A DNA stretch of 64,000 nucleotides from Blumeriella jaapii (Eukaryota; Ascomycota; Leotiomycetes; Helotiales; Drepanopezizaceae): contig VWND01000018.1 of NCBI GenBank assembly GCA_009599575.1, positions 124,001-188,000 on the forward strand, in the 5' to 3' direction. Of this stretch, positions 55,283 through 64,000 are shown in pieces (the stretch's first letter is position 1; each line of letters opens with the position of its first letter). The notes beneath the pieces were generated by a model that did not search any database, had not been told where the DNA came from, and was given only the letters and a program-made list of their open reading frames with translations. Both the position numbers and the translations under genes were made by a program.

Positions 55283-58200
55283 ATGGCACCACGCGATCCA
55301 CGACCTCCGCTCTCTGGACCCTCTGGGCTATCCAGTCCGTCATCATTACGACCTGAACGGAAAACAAGCGCTGTAGTCGCACCACTTAATCTGGCCAAGA
55401 TCAGCAAGAATCGAGCCGGTGCTTCTCGAAGACAAAAGCCAGATCCGTTGATGCTTCAGCGTGCCAGCCGTTCACCCGAGGCTCGCGATCATGGCCAGAT
55501 TGACGAACATACCGCTGCCGACGAACATAGCCCAGGGCAGTCAATATTCTTGCTTGTCGAGCAAGAGATCCAAGAGATCATGGAGGCCAGCCTGTTTGAA
55601 TTGCAGTCCAGGCTCGGAAAGTCCATATCGAGTCAGCAAGCTAATGTTATCCGGAAACATCTGGAGTTCGCAACTCCCCCCCGCAGCCCGGCCAAGCCGG
55701 GCACTCCACCTCTCAGCCCAAACAGCAAACGTTTGAGAGAACGCTTGCAGCATGAGACTTACGAGAATCTCATCGCATCGAACGAACAGCTTCGAGATTA
55801 CGCGAGAGACGTCGAAGGACTAAGACAGTGGTGGGCCGTCAACAAACAAGTATGGCGTGAAAGAAAGACGGAGTTCAACATGATTCAGGATCAGATTCTT
55901 CATCTTTTGGACCAGCAAGATCAGTTCAAGCATCACGACATCTACTCGCTCCAGATTAAGCAACAGAAGCGTCAGCTGATACCACTGGCGAAGTGGTTTG
56001 TCGAGAACAAGCTCATCATGAAGCAGGCCTGGGTAATGTTCAAGAAGCTGGAGTCTGCGACCGTGAAAGTATCTCGAGGAGGAGAAACTGGACCGGAGAA
56101 ACCGAAGACCGACCTAGCATGGAAAGGGTCCGAAAATGTGCCAGAGACTTTCAAGTACGAGCTACCGCCACACAACAACGATGTCCGAACTTTCGAGTGG
56201 TATAAGTCAGGTCTTGAATGTTGGGTGACCCCCTCTCTCGCCACCTTCTCAATACATCAGCGTGCTTTACGACGAGACAGGACCAACAACTCCGAAAGCC
56301 AAGAAAGAAGTAAAGAGATTATCAGCAGCTTGGAGAAACGGATCAGAACCCACGATCGTCAGTGCAGCGAGAGAGACGAAATACTACTGAACCAAGTGAA
56401 TAATCTCAGTCAGAGAAAAGCCCCCAGAGACAAGGAGGAAAGCAATAGTCTCCAAGCCCAACGAAGAAGGGAAATCGAACACGAGGCTATCGAGGATCGT
56501 GAGGTTAAGTCTCTACTACTGGCGCAGCAGATCAAATGCGACGAGTTTGATATCATTAACGACATTATTGTCGACCATCAACTTCGAAACGATTTTGTCT
56601 GTCGTACCCTCAGGTATCTGTCAAGTATGCATCTCATTGAAAATCTCTAGATCCCATAGGAGCTGTGGACGCTATTGTAGTCTAAAACTCGAATCCAAGC
56701 CTGGTTTTGGCAGTGAAAAAACGCTAATCAGCTTCTAGATCTTGTCGCAACTACTCGCTACAGAGAAGATATTCCAGATAGGGTCAGCGATCCTCACGTG
56801 ATCAATCACCTCTATGGAATTTGTTATTTCCATGACCGCAGGAGCACGACGTTGTCCAAATTAATTGATCTTGTCGATGAGGGAGTTCTCTCGGTCCAGC
56901 AGCGTAGCGATATTTTCGAACTACTCGAAGGCCACCACGAATCCATTGCTGACTACAACGAGTACCTTTCTGGGAAGAGTGATCTGTTGCAACATTCAGG
57001 GGATAAATTCCAAAGGCTGGCACAAGTGTTCGAGACGGAAGCAAAGGCATTCGAGCAAGTTCTTTCCGAAGCGATCGACATTCGCAAGGGCAAGTATTTC
57101 ACAGCGCTGCCGATAAAAAAGCGCAAACAGAACCCTCCAGCGGTTGCGGCGCGATCACCACTTCAGGCGTTAGTCTCACTGTTCGGCTCTAAAATGACAT
57201 TAAACGAAGCTCTTCATCTGCTGGACCAGCACCCAAGAGTACCCTCGATGTCTAGAATAAGTGGGTTGCAATCTGAACCATCGCCAGACCCGTGGTTCAC
57301 CATGTTGAGGAAATTCTTCACCTCACCAGACATCTTCCCGCTACTCGATGTATTCCACCCCAAGAATTGCATCGGCTGGACACGGGCCGAGCTTCTCAAG
57401 CTTGTCAATGATCGGTTCATGTACAACCGTGGTGCTCAGGTGCCGGACGAGGTCCTGGAAGCGTTTGTTCTCTATTCGCACAATGCAGGCCAACTATTTC
57501 GCATCGGACTGACCACCCGGAAAATCTTCGTCGCCGTGTACGGATGGGAAACTTGCACCGAACAAGATGTGGATGAATTATCCCGGAAAACACCACTGAG
57601 TCTTAGCAAGCCCCCTCCCAGGACAGATGAGGCTGAAGCCGCGCTCAGGCGCCACATGTACCAATTCTGTGTCGGACGAGGATCTCGTCTCACGGCCGAG
57701 ATGCTGCGCCAACAGCTCAACATGCACGTGTTCGGGCCTCTGGACGAGAAGTGCTTTCGGGATGTTCTCGGCCACTGGTTTCTGTACGGCAGGTTCTTCG
57801 TGTACTCGGGCCCGAGCAGGTGCGTTCAAGGGCGTCATTCAAGTTGAAACATACTGACGCTGAAAGCACGATGGAACTGAGCAAGCCGCTCTCTGACCTA
57901 CCGCTGATCATGGTCGATAACGGGTGGGAGCTCTCTGGCGCCTGCGACTTCGCGCTGCTAGAGAGGGGCGGGATAGCCCTGTCGAAGTCCCTAGCCATCA
58001 CACACGACATTCTGCGCAAAGATCTCAAGTACCTGCTCTCTGTTCACTCAGAGGACCAGTGGCTCGAAGAACACAAGATCTACGACGCCGTGTACGGCCA
58101 AGCCCTCCGATACGACATCACGAGATATGACTTTCATCTGTTTTTGCGGCAGTGCACCGAGAATGAATACCTGCTACAGTATGTGTATTCCGCCTCCTCG

Positions 58201-58315
58201 AACCTCTGTTTGTGACTAAATTGTCGATAGCATGAGACGTGATGGGAAAGTAGTGCTAACAACGTATCACTGGGACACTGAACACTGGAGGGCATGGATT
58301 GCTGAAAATCCATAG
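55283..58315 (+). CDS. Large coiled-coil protein of unknown function, paralogue B
   Basis: Tandem relative of gene A. Exons are 55283-56624, 56739-57819, 57867-58178 and 58231-58315; all junctions are in phase with GT..AG introns of 47-114 nt. The product is 939 aa. The layout follows A: a disordered start (MAPRDPRPPLSGPSGLSSPS), a Pro-rich SP segment (TPPRSPAKPGTPPLSP), long charged helices (VEGLRQWWAVNKQVWRERK; IEDREVKSLLLAQQIKCDEF), then a globular half with FFTSPDIFPLL, VPDEVLEAFVLY, AVYGWETCTEQ, GHWFLYGRFFVY, VDNGWELSG and FHLFLRQC. Identity to A is modest by eye, so the duplication is old or fast-diverging. Intron positions near the 3' end agree (after FCSTANKLVK in A, after ENEYLLQ in B). 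No enzyme motif is visible. Confidence 0.82.
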
Positions 58316-58952
58316 AACATTGGTTGTTCTAGAAAGGATACTGGTTTTGTCTCTCTTTGGGTAGGACATAAATCTGGCTGGTTTCAGTGTGCTACTCTAG
58401 ACGCCTTCTTCGTAGGATCTGAGTCATAGTTCGAGTATTCCATTACCCTAACCTGTCTTTGATCTGTGTTGGAAAGCAATCGTAGAAAGCCCTTAGGGAA
58501 CTGGCGTACGACCGTTTCCATGTCAAGGGAGGGCGTGCAGGAAACAATCCAGACATTTTCCACTACCGATACGTATTTACACTACTCAATCTTGTTGGTA
58601 ATACCTGCTACAAGCAACTCAGACCTCTATCACATCTCCCTTTCACGTTTGTTTACTTCAAAAGAGGGGGGGGTAGGTAAGCGAGGCGGGGCGGGGCTGT
58701 GAATCGGTGGGCCTGACAGACAGACAGGCATCGACTGTACACAAACAAGTACAATCGACGAGTCCCCGTCCCCTAGAAGCGGGGATGTGTAATACTCTTT
58801 TAGTGAAGGGGTATATTCGGGGCGGAACTTGGCATTACACCCTCGTATGAACAGTACAAGACCACAGATCCAAACACCACGGGACCCGTGTCCGCCTCGG
58901 ACTCGGCTTTTGGAGACAACACGCACATCGGCTTTTGTCGCGCTCTCTCTGC
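58316..58952. other. Intergenic region, no gene seen
   Basis: 3' side of gene B and promoter of the monooxygenase. A G-rich stretch (GAGGGGGGGG, GCGGGGCGGGGC) occurs at about 58662-58700. Confidence 0.45.
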
Positions 58953-58960
58953 TATAAAAG
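58953..58960 (+). promoter_or_regulatory. TATA box of the FAD monooxygenase gene
   Basis: TATAAAAG lies 96 bp upstream of the start codon at 59049, a good match to a fungal core promoter. Confidence 0.6.
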
Positions 58961-59048
58961 GCTCGCCGTGAATGGACTACCAGATCCGATCATCCTCATT
59001 TCTCATTTGCTGCAAAAGAACAATTCCCAACGGACCATACAATCAAAA

Positions 59049-60592
59049 ATGGTTGCCGATATTGCGATTGTAGGCGGCGGGCCAGCCGGTCTCGCCCTAG
59101 CCGGGACGCTGGAACGGGCCGGAATATCCTTCGTCGTGTACGAGCGCTCGGCGCTTGATACTCCACCGCGGGGTGGCTGTTTGTACGTTAAGTATTTCAG
59201 CAAGCAGTGCTGATTTTCTTGACTCGAGGAGAAGACGTCGCCGACGCAGATAGACCGCCAAAGGTTCCAACCACGCGAAGATTGCTTTGCTAACCCCCGC
59301 TGCTTCTCATGTAGGGACTTGCATCCCAGCAGTGGGCAGCTGGCTATGAAGGAGGCGGGCTGCTACGACAAGTTTCGGGATTTCGGACGAGCTGGGGACG
59401 CGACCATCCACCAGGTTTGGGATTCGCAGGGGAACAAGGCGTTTCAATGGGGGGAGGGTGAAGATCAGCCGGAAGTATGCTTTGTCCGCCTGTCGGTGTA
59501 CCTGATCCAAACATAGGCACCAGGCAGGGTGTTCCCATCCCGTGACGACGCTGTTGATGTCTTCGTTGTTGGCGGCGGTGCTGACTTGGGCACTTCACTA
59601 GCTTGACCGCGCCCAGATCAAAGAAGCATTGCTGTCGACCTTTCCCCCAGAGAGGATCGAATGGAAGAAAGCTTTGGCTGCGGCCGAGAGAGACGCGAGC
59701 GGGAAGATCGTGTTGACTTTCGAAGACGGCACAACGGCATCGGGCTTCAAGCTGGTCGTCGGCGCAGATGGATCCCACAGTAGAGTGAGACACTTGGTGA
59801 GACCCCTTCCGCGACACAACGAGTATTGTCCCTGACATACGATGATAGGTAACGCCCGCGCCGAGATACTCGGGCTACACCATCTGGACGGGCGAGATCA
59901 ACAAGTCCAACCCGTTCCACGCCACGGTGGAGAGTATGGCCAAACTCGGGCCCATGGTTGTAAGTCAGCCAGCATTCCGTGGCCCTTGCTCTGCGTGGCA
60001 AGGCCCTCGACACCCGCCAAACGAGAGTGTGCTTACGGATGTGTCCGTGAACAGATCATGGGCCGTTCCACCATGATCTGGAACCAGCGACAAGGCGACG
60101 GCCGCTACCGCCTCGACATCGGCTTCCAACGCCCGGAGCACTACGCCGAGATGGCGGGCGTCGACCTCGCCGACCGCCGCCGTCAAGCAGCATCTGCTCG
60201 CGGACGAGCTCTACGGCGGCCACGCCAGCTCCCTCAAGGACCTCATCAGGGCCATCGACACCCCGTTCCACGCCTGGCCGCTCACCTACATGCCGCCCGA
60301 CTGCTTCGGCTGGGACGCCGCTCCGGACGTGACGCTGGTTGGCGACGCGGCGCACGTCACGACGCCGTTCATTGGGGAGGGCGTCAACATCGCGCTGCAG
60401 GACTCGGTGCTGCTGACGCGGGCGTTGCGGGAGCATGGCATGACGAAGAGGGCGGTGCAGGCCTACGAGAAGGATATGTTTGCTCGTGCGAAGGACGTTA
60501 TCACGAAGAGCGTCGCGGCGGGCAGGGTTTATTACGATTGTGGGTACTTCGCTTTGTTCGCTTGCTGGACCCTCGGCTTGTTGAGAAAGTAA
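59049..60592 (+). CDS. FAD-dependent monooxygenase (TetX/salicylate-hydroxylase type), frame broken
   Basis: Group A flavin monooxygenase, hydroxylating an aromatic or polyketide-like substrate with NAD(P)H and O2. Exons are 59049-59182, 59315-59474, 59602-59796, 59849-59959 and 60055-60592. Motifs in order: IAIVGGGPAGLALAGTLERAG (FAD GxGxxG), LVVGADGSHSRVRHL (DG motif) and TLVGDAAHVTTPFIGEGVN (GD motif). In the last exon the frame GVDLAD must lose one base at about 60175 (GACCGCCGCCGTC) to enter AAVKQHLLADELYGGHASSL and the GD motif. Without that the GD motif is never read. The restored length would be 378 aa. It is either a recent pseudogene or an assembly insertion. No biosynthetic cluster genes are adjacent. 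Confidence 0.85.
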
Positions 60593-60743
60593 ACAATGTT
60601 AACGATGGGTTAGGGAACGCTCCTGCCGTCATCAGTGAAGCGGGCCTCCACTGATCGGAAGCAAAGAGGCGTGACGAGGCCGTCGCGTGCCTTTCGGTCC
60701 TTCGATGAGAGGTTTTCCCAGCTGTGATTAACACTTCTAAGTT

Positions 60744-60863
60744 ACATATCTCATAAGGGTGCCTTAGTCTGAGCTTCTACACATCTCAAGCTCTAGTATA
60801 AATACATATCTCATAAGGGTGCCTTAGTCTGAGCTTCTACACATCTCCAGCTCTAGTCTAAAC
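60744..60863. repeat. 60-bp tandem duplication
   Basis: Two adjacent 60-bp copies, each containing ACATATCTCATAAGGGTGCC and GAGCTTCTACACATCTC. They differ at a handful of positions near the ends. Recent local duplication downstream of the monooxygenase. Confidence 0.9.
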
Positions 60864-61519
60864 ACACCACACTATGTTTATTCGCGATGCCAAAGTCCTC
60901 CCATTACACTCCACGCATGCAAACGCCAGAAGCACAACAAGCAAGCGAGTTGATTACCCATTCTGCCGACCTGGGGCACGTAAACGTACAACTTACAAAC
61001 CCGGCTTGTGTGTCGCAGATCGAGGATCATTTGGAGGCTGTGTCGGACTCTAGCTGGCATTTGCATCCTTGGAGTTCATGAGAAAGAGAGGTTCGCGTAA
61101 TGGGTTGCGATAAACATACCTATATTCACCTCGCAGCCTTCGAAGGCATAGCGAGAATGAGCTGGTTTTGTCATGAGCTCAAGAGCATTAGATATATAGA
61201 GGACTGGGGCCATAGTACTGTCCTGCGTGACGCTTGCCAGTACCGCGAATTGGCGTGGGACGAGCAAGGACACCAGGACAGGAGGGGGATTCTTAAGCGA
61301 GACCTCCTGACGGGAACAAAGCCATGGGACGGACCGGCTGTATTGGAAAGATCGCGAATACGGCGCCGGGGTTTCGAAGACCTAGCCACAAGATCACGGA
61401 GAACAATTCATGAGCAGGGATTTGCGGAGTGATTGTTAAGAAAATATCCAAATCGCTGCTCCAAACATATCCGCTCAGAGGTCTAATGATACAAGTTGCA
61501 GTCAAAGCGAGCAGCGCAT
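60864..61519. other. Intergenic region, no gene seen
   Basis: Downstream of two convergent genes. The overlapping frames at 61076-61432 show no recognisable protein. Confidence 0.4.
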
Positions 61520-62204
61520 TTACTTCTTCTCCGCCGCTGCGATCTGCTTCTCGAACTCCTCTTTCGAGAGAGTCGAGTTGGTAGTCACACCGTGATGCTT
61601 GCTCTGCTCTTGGATCCTCTCGTGCACGTCGATTTTCTTGTGGGTGACGGACGGGTCCACGACCTCTGCGCACGAGCATTAGCACGATCTCCCGAGACGC
61701 AAGGAAGCCGGGTGACGGAGCAGCACACGTACCCTTCTCGATCACGGGCTGGATCGTCTCGTGCAAGTGGTGATGCACGTTCTCCTCCACCGTCGTCGGC
61801 TCCACAGTCTTGCTCTCGAACTGCCTCTCGTCGCGGGTGCTCTTGAAGCCGGCGCGGTCGGCCTCTGCCTTGGCCTTCGCGGACCCGTCGTCGCGGTTGA
61901 GCTCGCGGTGCTTGGCCTCCTGCTTGTGCTCGTGCTTCTCGGGCAGGACCTCGCGGTCGGCGACGGGCTGCACCGTGGTGTGGTAGTGGTCCTGGTGCTT
62001 CTCCTTCTCGACGTTGGTCTGCTGGCGCGTCTCGTGCGTCTTCTTGACGTGCGTGTGCTCGACGGCCGGCGCGACCTTGGAGTCGACGGTCGTGTCGACG
62101 TCGCGGCCCGTGGTGGAGGTCGCCGAGGCGTCTTTGCTGCTCTTGTCGGTTTTGTTGGAGGAGCCGGTGAAGAGGCTGGTGACGGCGTTGGCGGCGTTCT
62201 CCAT
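61520..62204 (-). CDS. Hydrophilic LEA-like protein (fungal 'allergen'-annotated family)
   Basis: Exons are 62204-61733 and 61665-61520 with a 67-nt intron, giving 205 aa. The protein is almost entirely charged and polar with no hydrophobic core, and is rich in Lys, Glu, His and Thr. It has two related segments: HYHTTVQPVADREVLPEKHE and HHHLHETIQPVIEKEVVDPS, an internal repeat of the H-x-T-[VI]-Q-P-[VI] type. Similar fungal proteins are often labelled as allergens or stress proteins, and a protective, intrinsically disordered role is plausible. The C-terminus reads STLSKEEFEKQIAAAEKK. No signal peptide is present, so the protein is probably cytosolic. Confidence 0.82.
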
Positions 62205-64000
62205 GGTGACGGTTTGGGGAGAAAAGAATGGGATGGGTAGGTAGGTATGTAGATGGTATGTAGATGTGATATAGATGGGTAGATGGTGTAGCAAGTTTGT
62301 TGGTTTGTTGGTTTGTTGGTTTGTTTGTTTTGTGTTGCAGCAACAGGGAGGGAGCATCAGAGCATATTATACTGTGTAAGCGAATTCTCTCCACGACGTA
62401 ATGATGCCAAGTCACAGTACTACATGCATTAGCATCTACTGGTGGTATTCCAGACTTCTCGGTTGCGTCACCTCGCACGAAAGATGGCCATTCGATGTAA
62501 CGAGTGGTCGGCCAGAGGAAGCCAGCAGTTGGCCGGGAAGGTCACTTCCCGTTAGTAGAGTGGGCAGACAAACAATGCAAGGGAAGTCGTACAGCCACAG
62601 CTCAAGTCGTTTGGCCACCAGACGTCTCGGTCTCTCCGCGCTATGGCTAGTTGAAGAGTTAGGCCGGACCACGATCGAGCCGTCTCCGAAGTTCCAAGAG
62701 TCGGTCGCCCTGGAAAGTGGGAAAGTTGGTCATGGCAAGTGTGGCGTGGTGGTCAAAAGAGGGGGTTTGGAGGGATTGGGGGGGTCCTTCGCCACAACGC
62801 ACGTGAGGATTCGATGAAAGGGTTGGGGACTGGGGATTTTGGCTTCGGTGTGTAAGCGTGGATCGCTCGTCACGATCATGGTTGAGAGATCGACGAATTA
62901 CGGTGAAAGAAAGCGGCTGCTTGCTTCCTTGCAGTCACACTCGTTGTTCGTAGGTATGAACCTCGAAATTCCTGAACTCGCTGTATGTAACCTATAACCT
63001 CACGTCAAAAGCGACCACGGAAATTGAATTCGGTACGTTCTGCTGTCATCTAAATCCAGGTTCTACGTCAATACTTAGACCCTGCTCAGAAGTTCAGGTC
63101 GGTGTCTCAGACTCAGGTACAGTACATACGGTACAGTACGGTATGTACACACTTGTTGACTTAGCCGACGGACGATAAGCGAGATCTGTGAATCCTTGAG
63201 AACTTGGTCTAACTAGCTAGCGGTCGATCTTACGGAGGCTGCCCAAGCCAGCTGGACTGTAAGTAAGTGAAGCAGCACAGTACTGTACCTTGCGTGCCTC
63301 ACGAGCAACGAATTGCACTGCGCTCCCGAGAAGCAGAAGTTCTCACTAGTCCTCTGTCCAGGGGTGCGTGCAGAAGGTATGCAGCAAACCAGCAATCCTT
63401 CCCATTTGGTGCTACTAAGTCGCACGGCCCACGAACCAGTAGACTAATCGACATCTCCAGGCACTTTCCAAACAAACAGGGAATTAAAAACAGGCTCGGC
63501 AGAGTGATACTCGGCCAGAGAGAAGCCCTCACAGCACTTAGGTAAGGTAAGGTGGGTGGTTCATGCTCTACGCGCCAAGGCATCGATCAAATCGTATCCC
63601 GTCCCCAAGCTATCGCAAGCCTCAACTTGGAGTCGAGGTGGGTAGAAAAACATGCGTTTAAAAACCGTCGCAGCAATGGGTGGGGTGGTTGCGATATGGA
63701 ACAGCGCACCAAACACAGCGGTGCAGGTTCGCATTTTGCTATGCGACAAAAACCAAGAACAAGCAGAAGAAGAAGCAGAAGAAGCCTATCAAAATCAATG
63801 GCACAGTCAGTTGCTTATTCATCAATCAAAATTAAAATCCAAGCTTTCACAGAGCTTCCAAACCAGAGATTGGCACAGGATGTTCTGTACTGTACATTAG
63901 CTTTCCGTGACGTACTGTACTGGGAGCATCGATCGCCCAACGAGCCAGCCCAGCCCAGCCAGGTTTCGGGAAACCCAAAAAACCGCTAACATACCTGTGG
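62205..64000. other. Terminal intergenic region with TTGG and TACAGTAC repeats
   Basis: A GGTTTGTT run (about 62298-62330) lies in the leader of the LEA-like gene. TACAGTAC clusters occur at about 63116-63145, 63275-63290 and 63880-63925, and AAGCAGAAG units at about 63758-63785. No gene is supported to the window end. Confidence 0.5.

Noticed and set aside
59842..60654. 270-codon plus frame over the monooxygenase 3' half
   Set aside because: It is the out-of-frame continuation after the indel; the GD motif is only present in the neighbouring frame.
1..64000. CRISPR array, viral insertion, secondary-metabolite core gene (PKS/NRPS/terpene)
   Set aside because: No regularly spaced repeats with unique spacers and no signature motifs of these systems occur in the window.

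Overview
The window is nuclear DNA of a filamentous ascomycete (Pezizomycotina). The evidence is split genes with many short introns (about 45-70 nt, GT..AG with TACTAAC-like branch points), long gene-poor spacers, simple-sequence tracts, and fungus-specific families: a two-finger SreA-type GATA factor, a HET-C-type glycolipid transfer protein, a 2EXR protein and a GH95 fucosidase. I cannot name the genus. There is no operon structure, virus, CRISPR array or intact transposon.

Region 1 (about 0-11 kb) looks like a small carbohydrate-use cluster. It holds a secreted GMC oxidoreductase (-), an MFS sugar transporter (-) sharing a 632-bp divergent promoter with an intracellular GH95 alpha-L-fucosidase (+), and an NAD(P)-dependent extended SDR (+). 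An F-box gene follows at 11-12 kb. A secreted beta-propeller protein (15.0-16.3 kb) stands between two gene-poor stretches.

Region 2 (18.5-32 kb) has a mitochondrial thioredoxin with an internal second start, a GC-rich minisatellite, a large disordered protein, an AT-rich gene-free island (about 24.9-27.4 kb), a peroxisomal D-amino-acid oxidase, and an OTU-type cysteine protease followed at once by four copies of a roughly 188-bp tandem repeat.

Region 3 (33-45 kb) is repeat-rich. It has a 37-bp-stem perfect RNA hairpin near 35.95 kb, a MAPEG membrane protein, the iron regulator SreA with a consensus SreA-type site in its own upstream region, a HET-C-like GLTP gene with a one-base frame break, and a 2EXR protein.

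Region 4 (45.9-62.2 kb) is gene-dense: a METTL16-type U6 snRNA m6A methyltransferase, a macrodomain protein divergent from cytosolic glutaminyl-tRNA synthetase, a tandem pair of large paralogues of unknown function (51.7-58.3 kb), an FAD monooxygenase with a one-base frame break, and a hydrophilic LEA-like protein. The last 1.8 kb holds no gene I can support.

Three genes (GMC, GLTP, FAD monooxygenase) each carry a single-base indel in otherwise well-conserved coding sequence. This may be assembly error or real decay. The strongest candidates for something undescribed are the tandem paralogue pair, the hairpin at 35,907-36,003, and the OTU gene with its repeat array.
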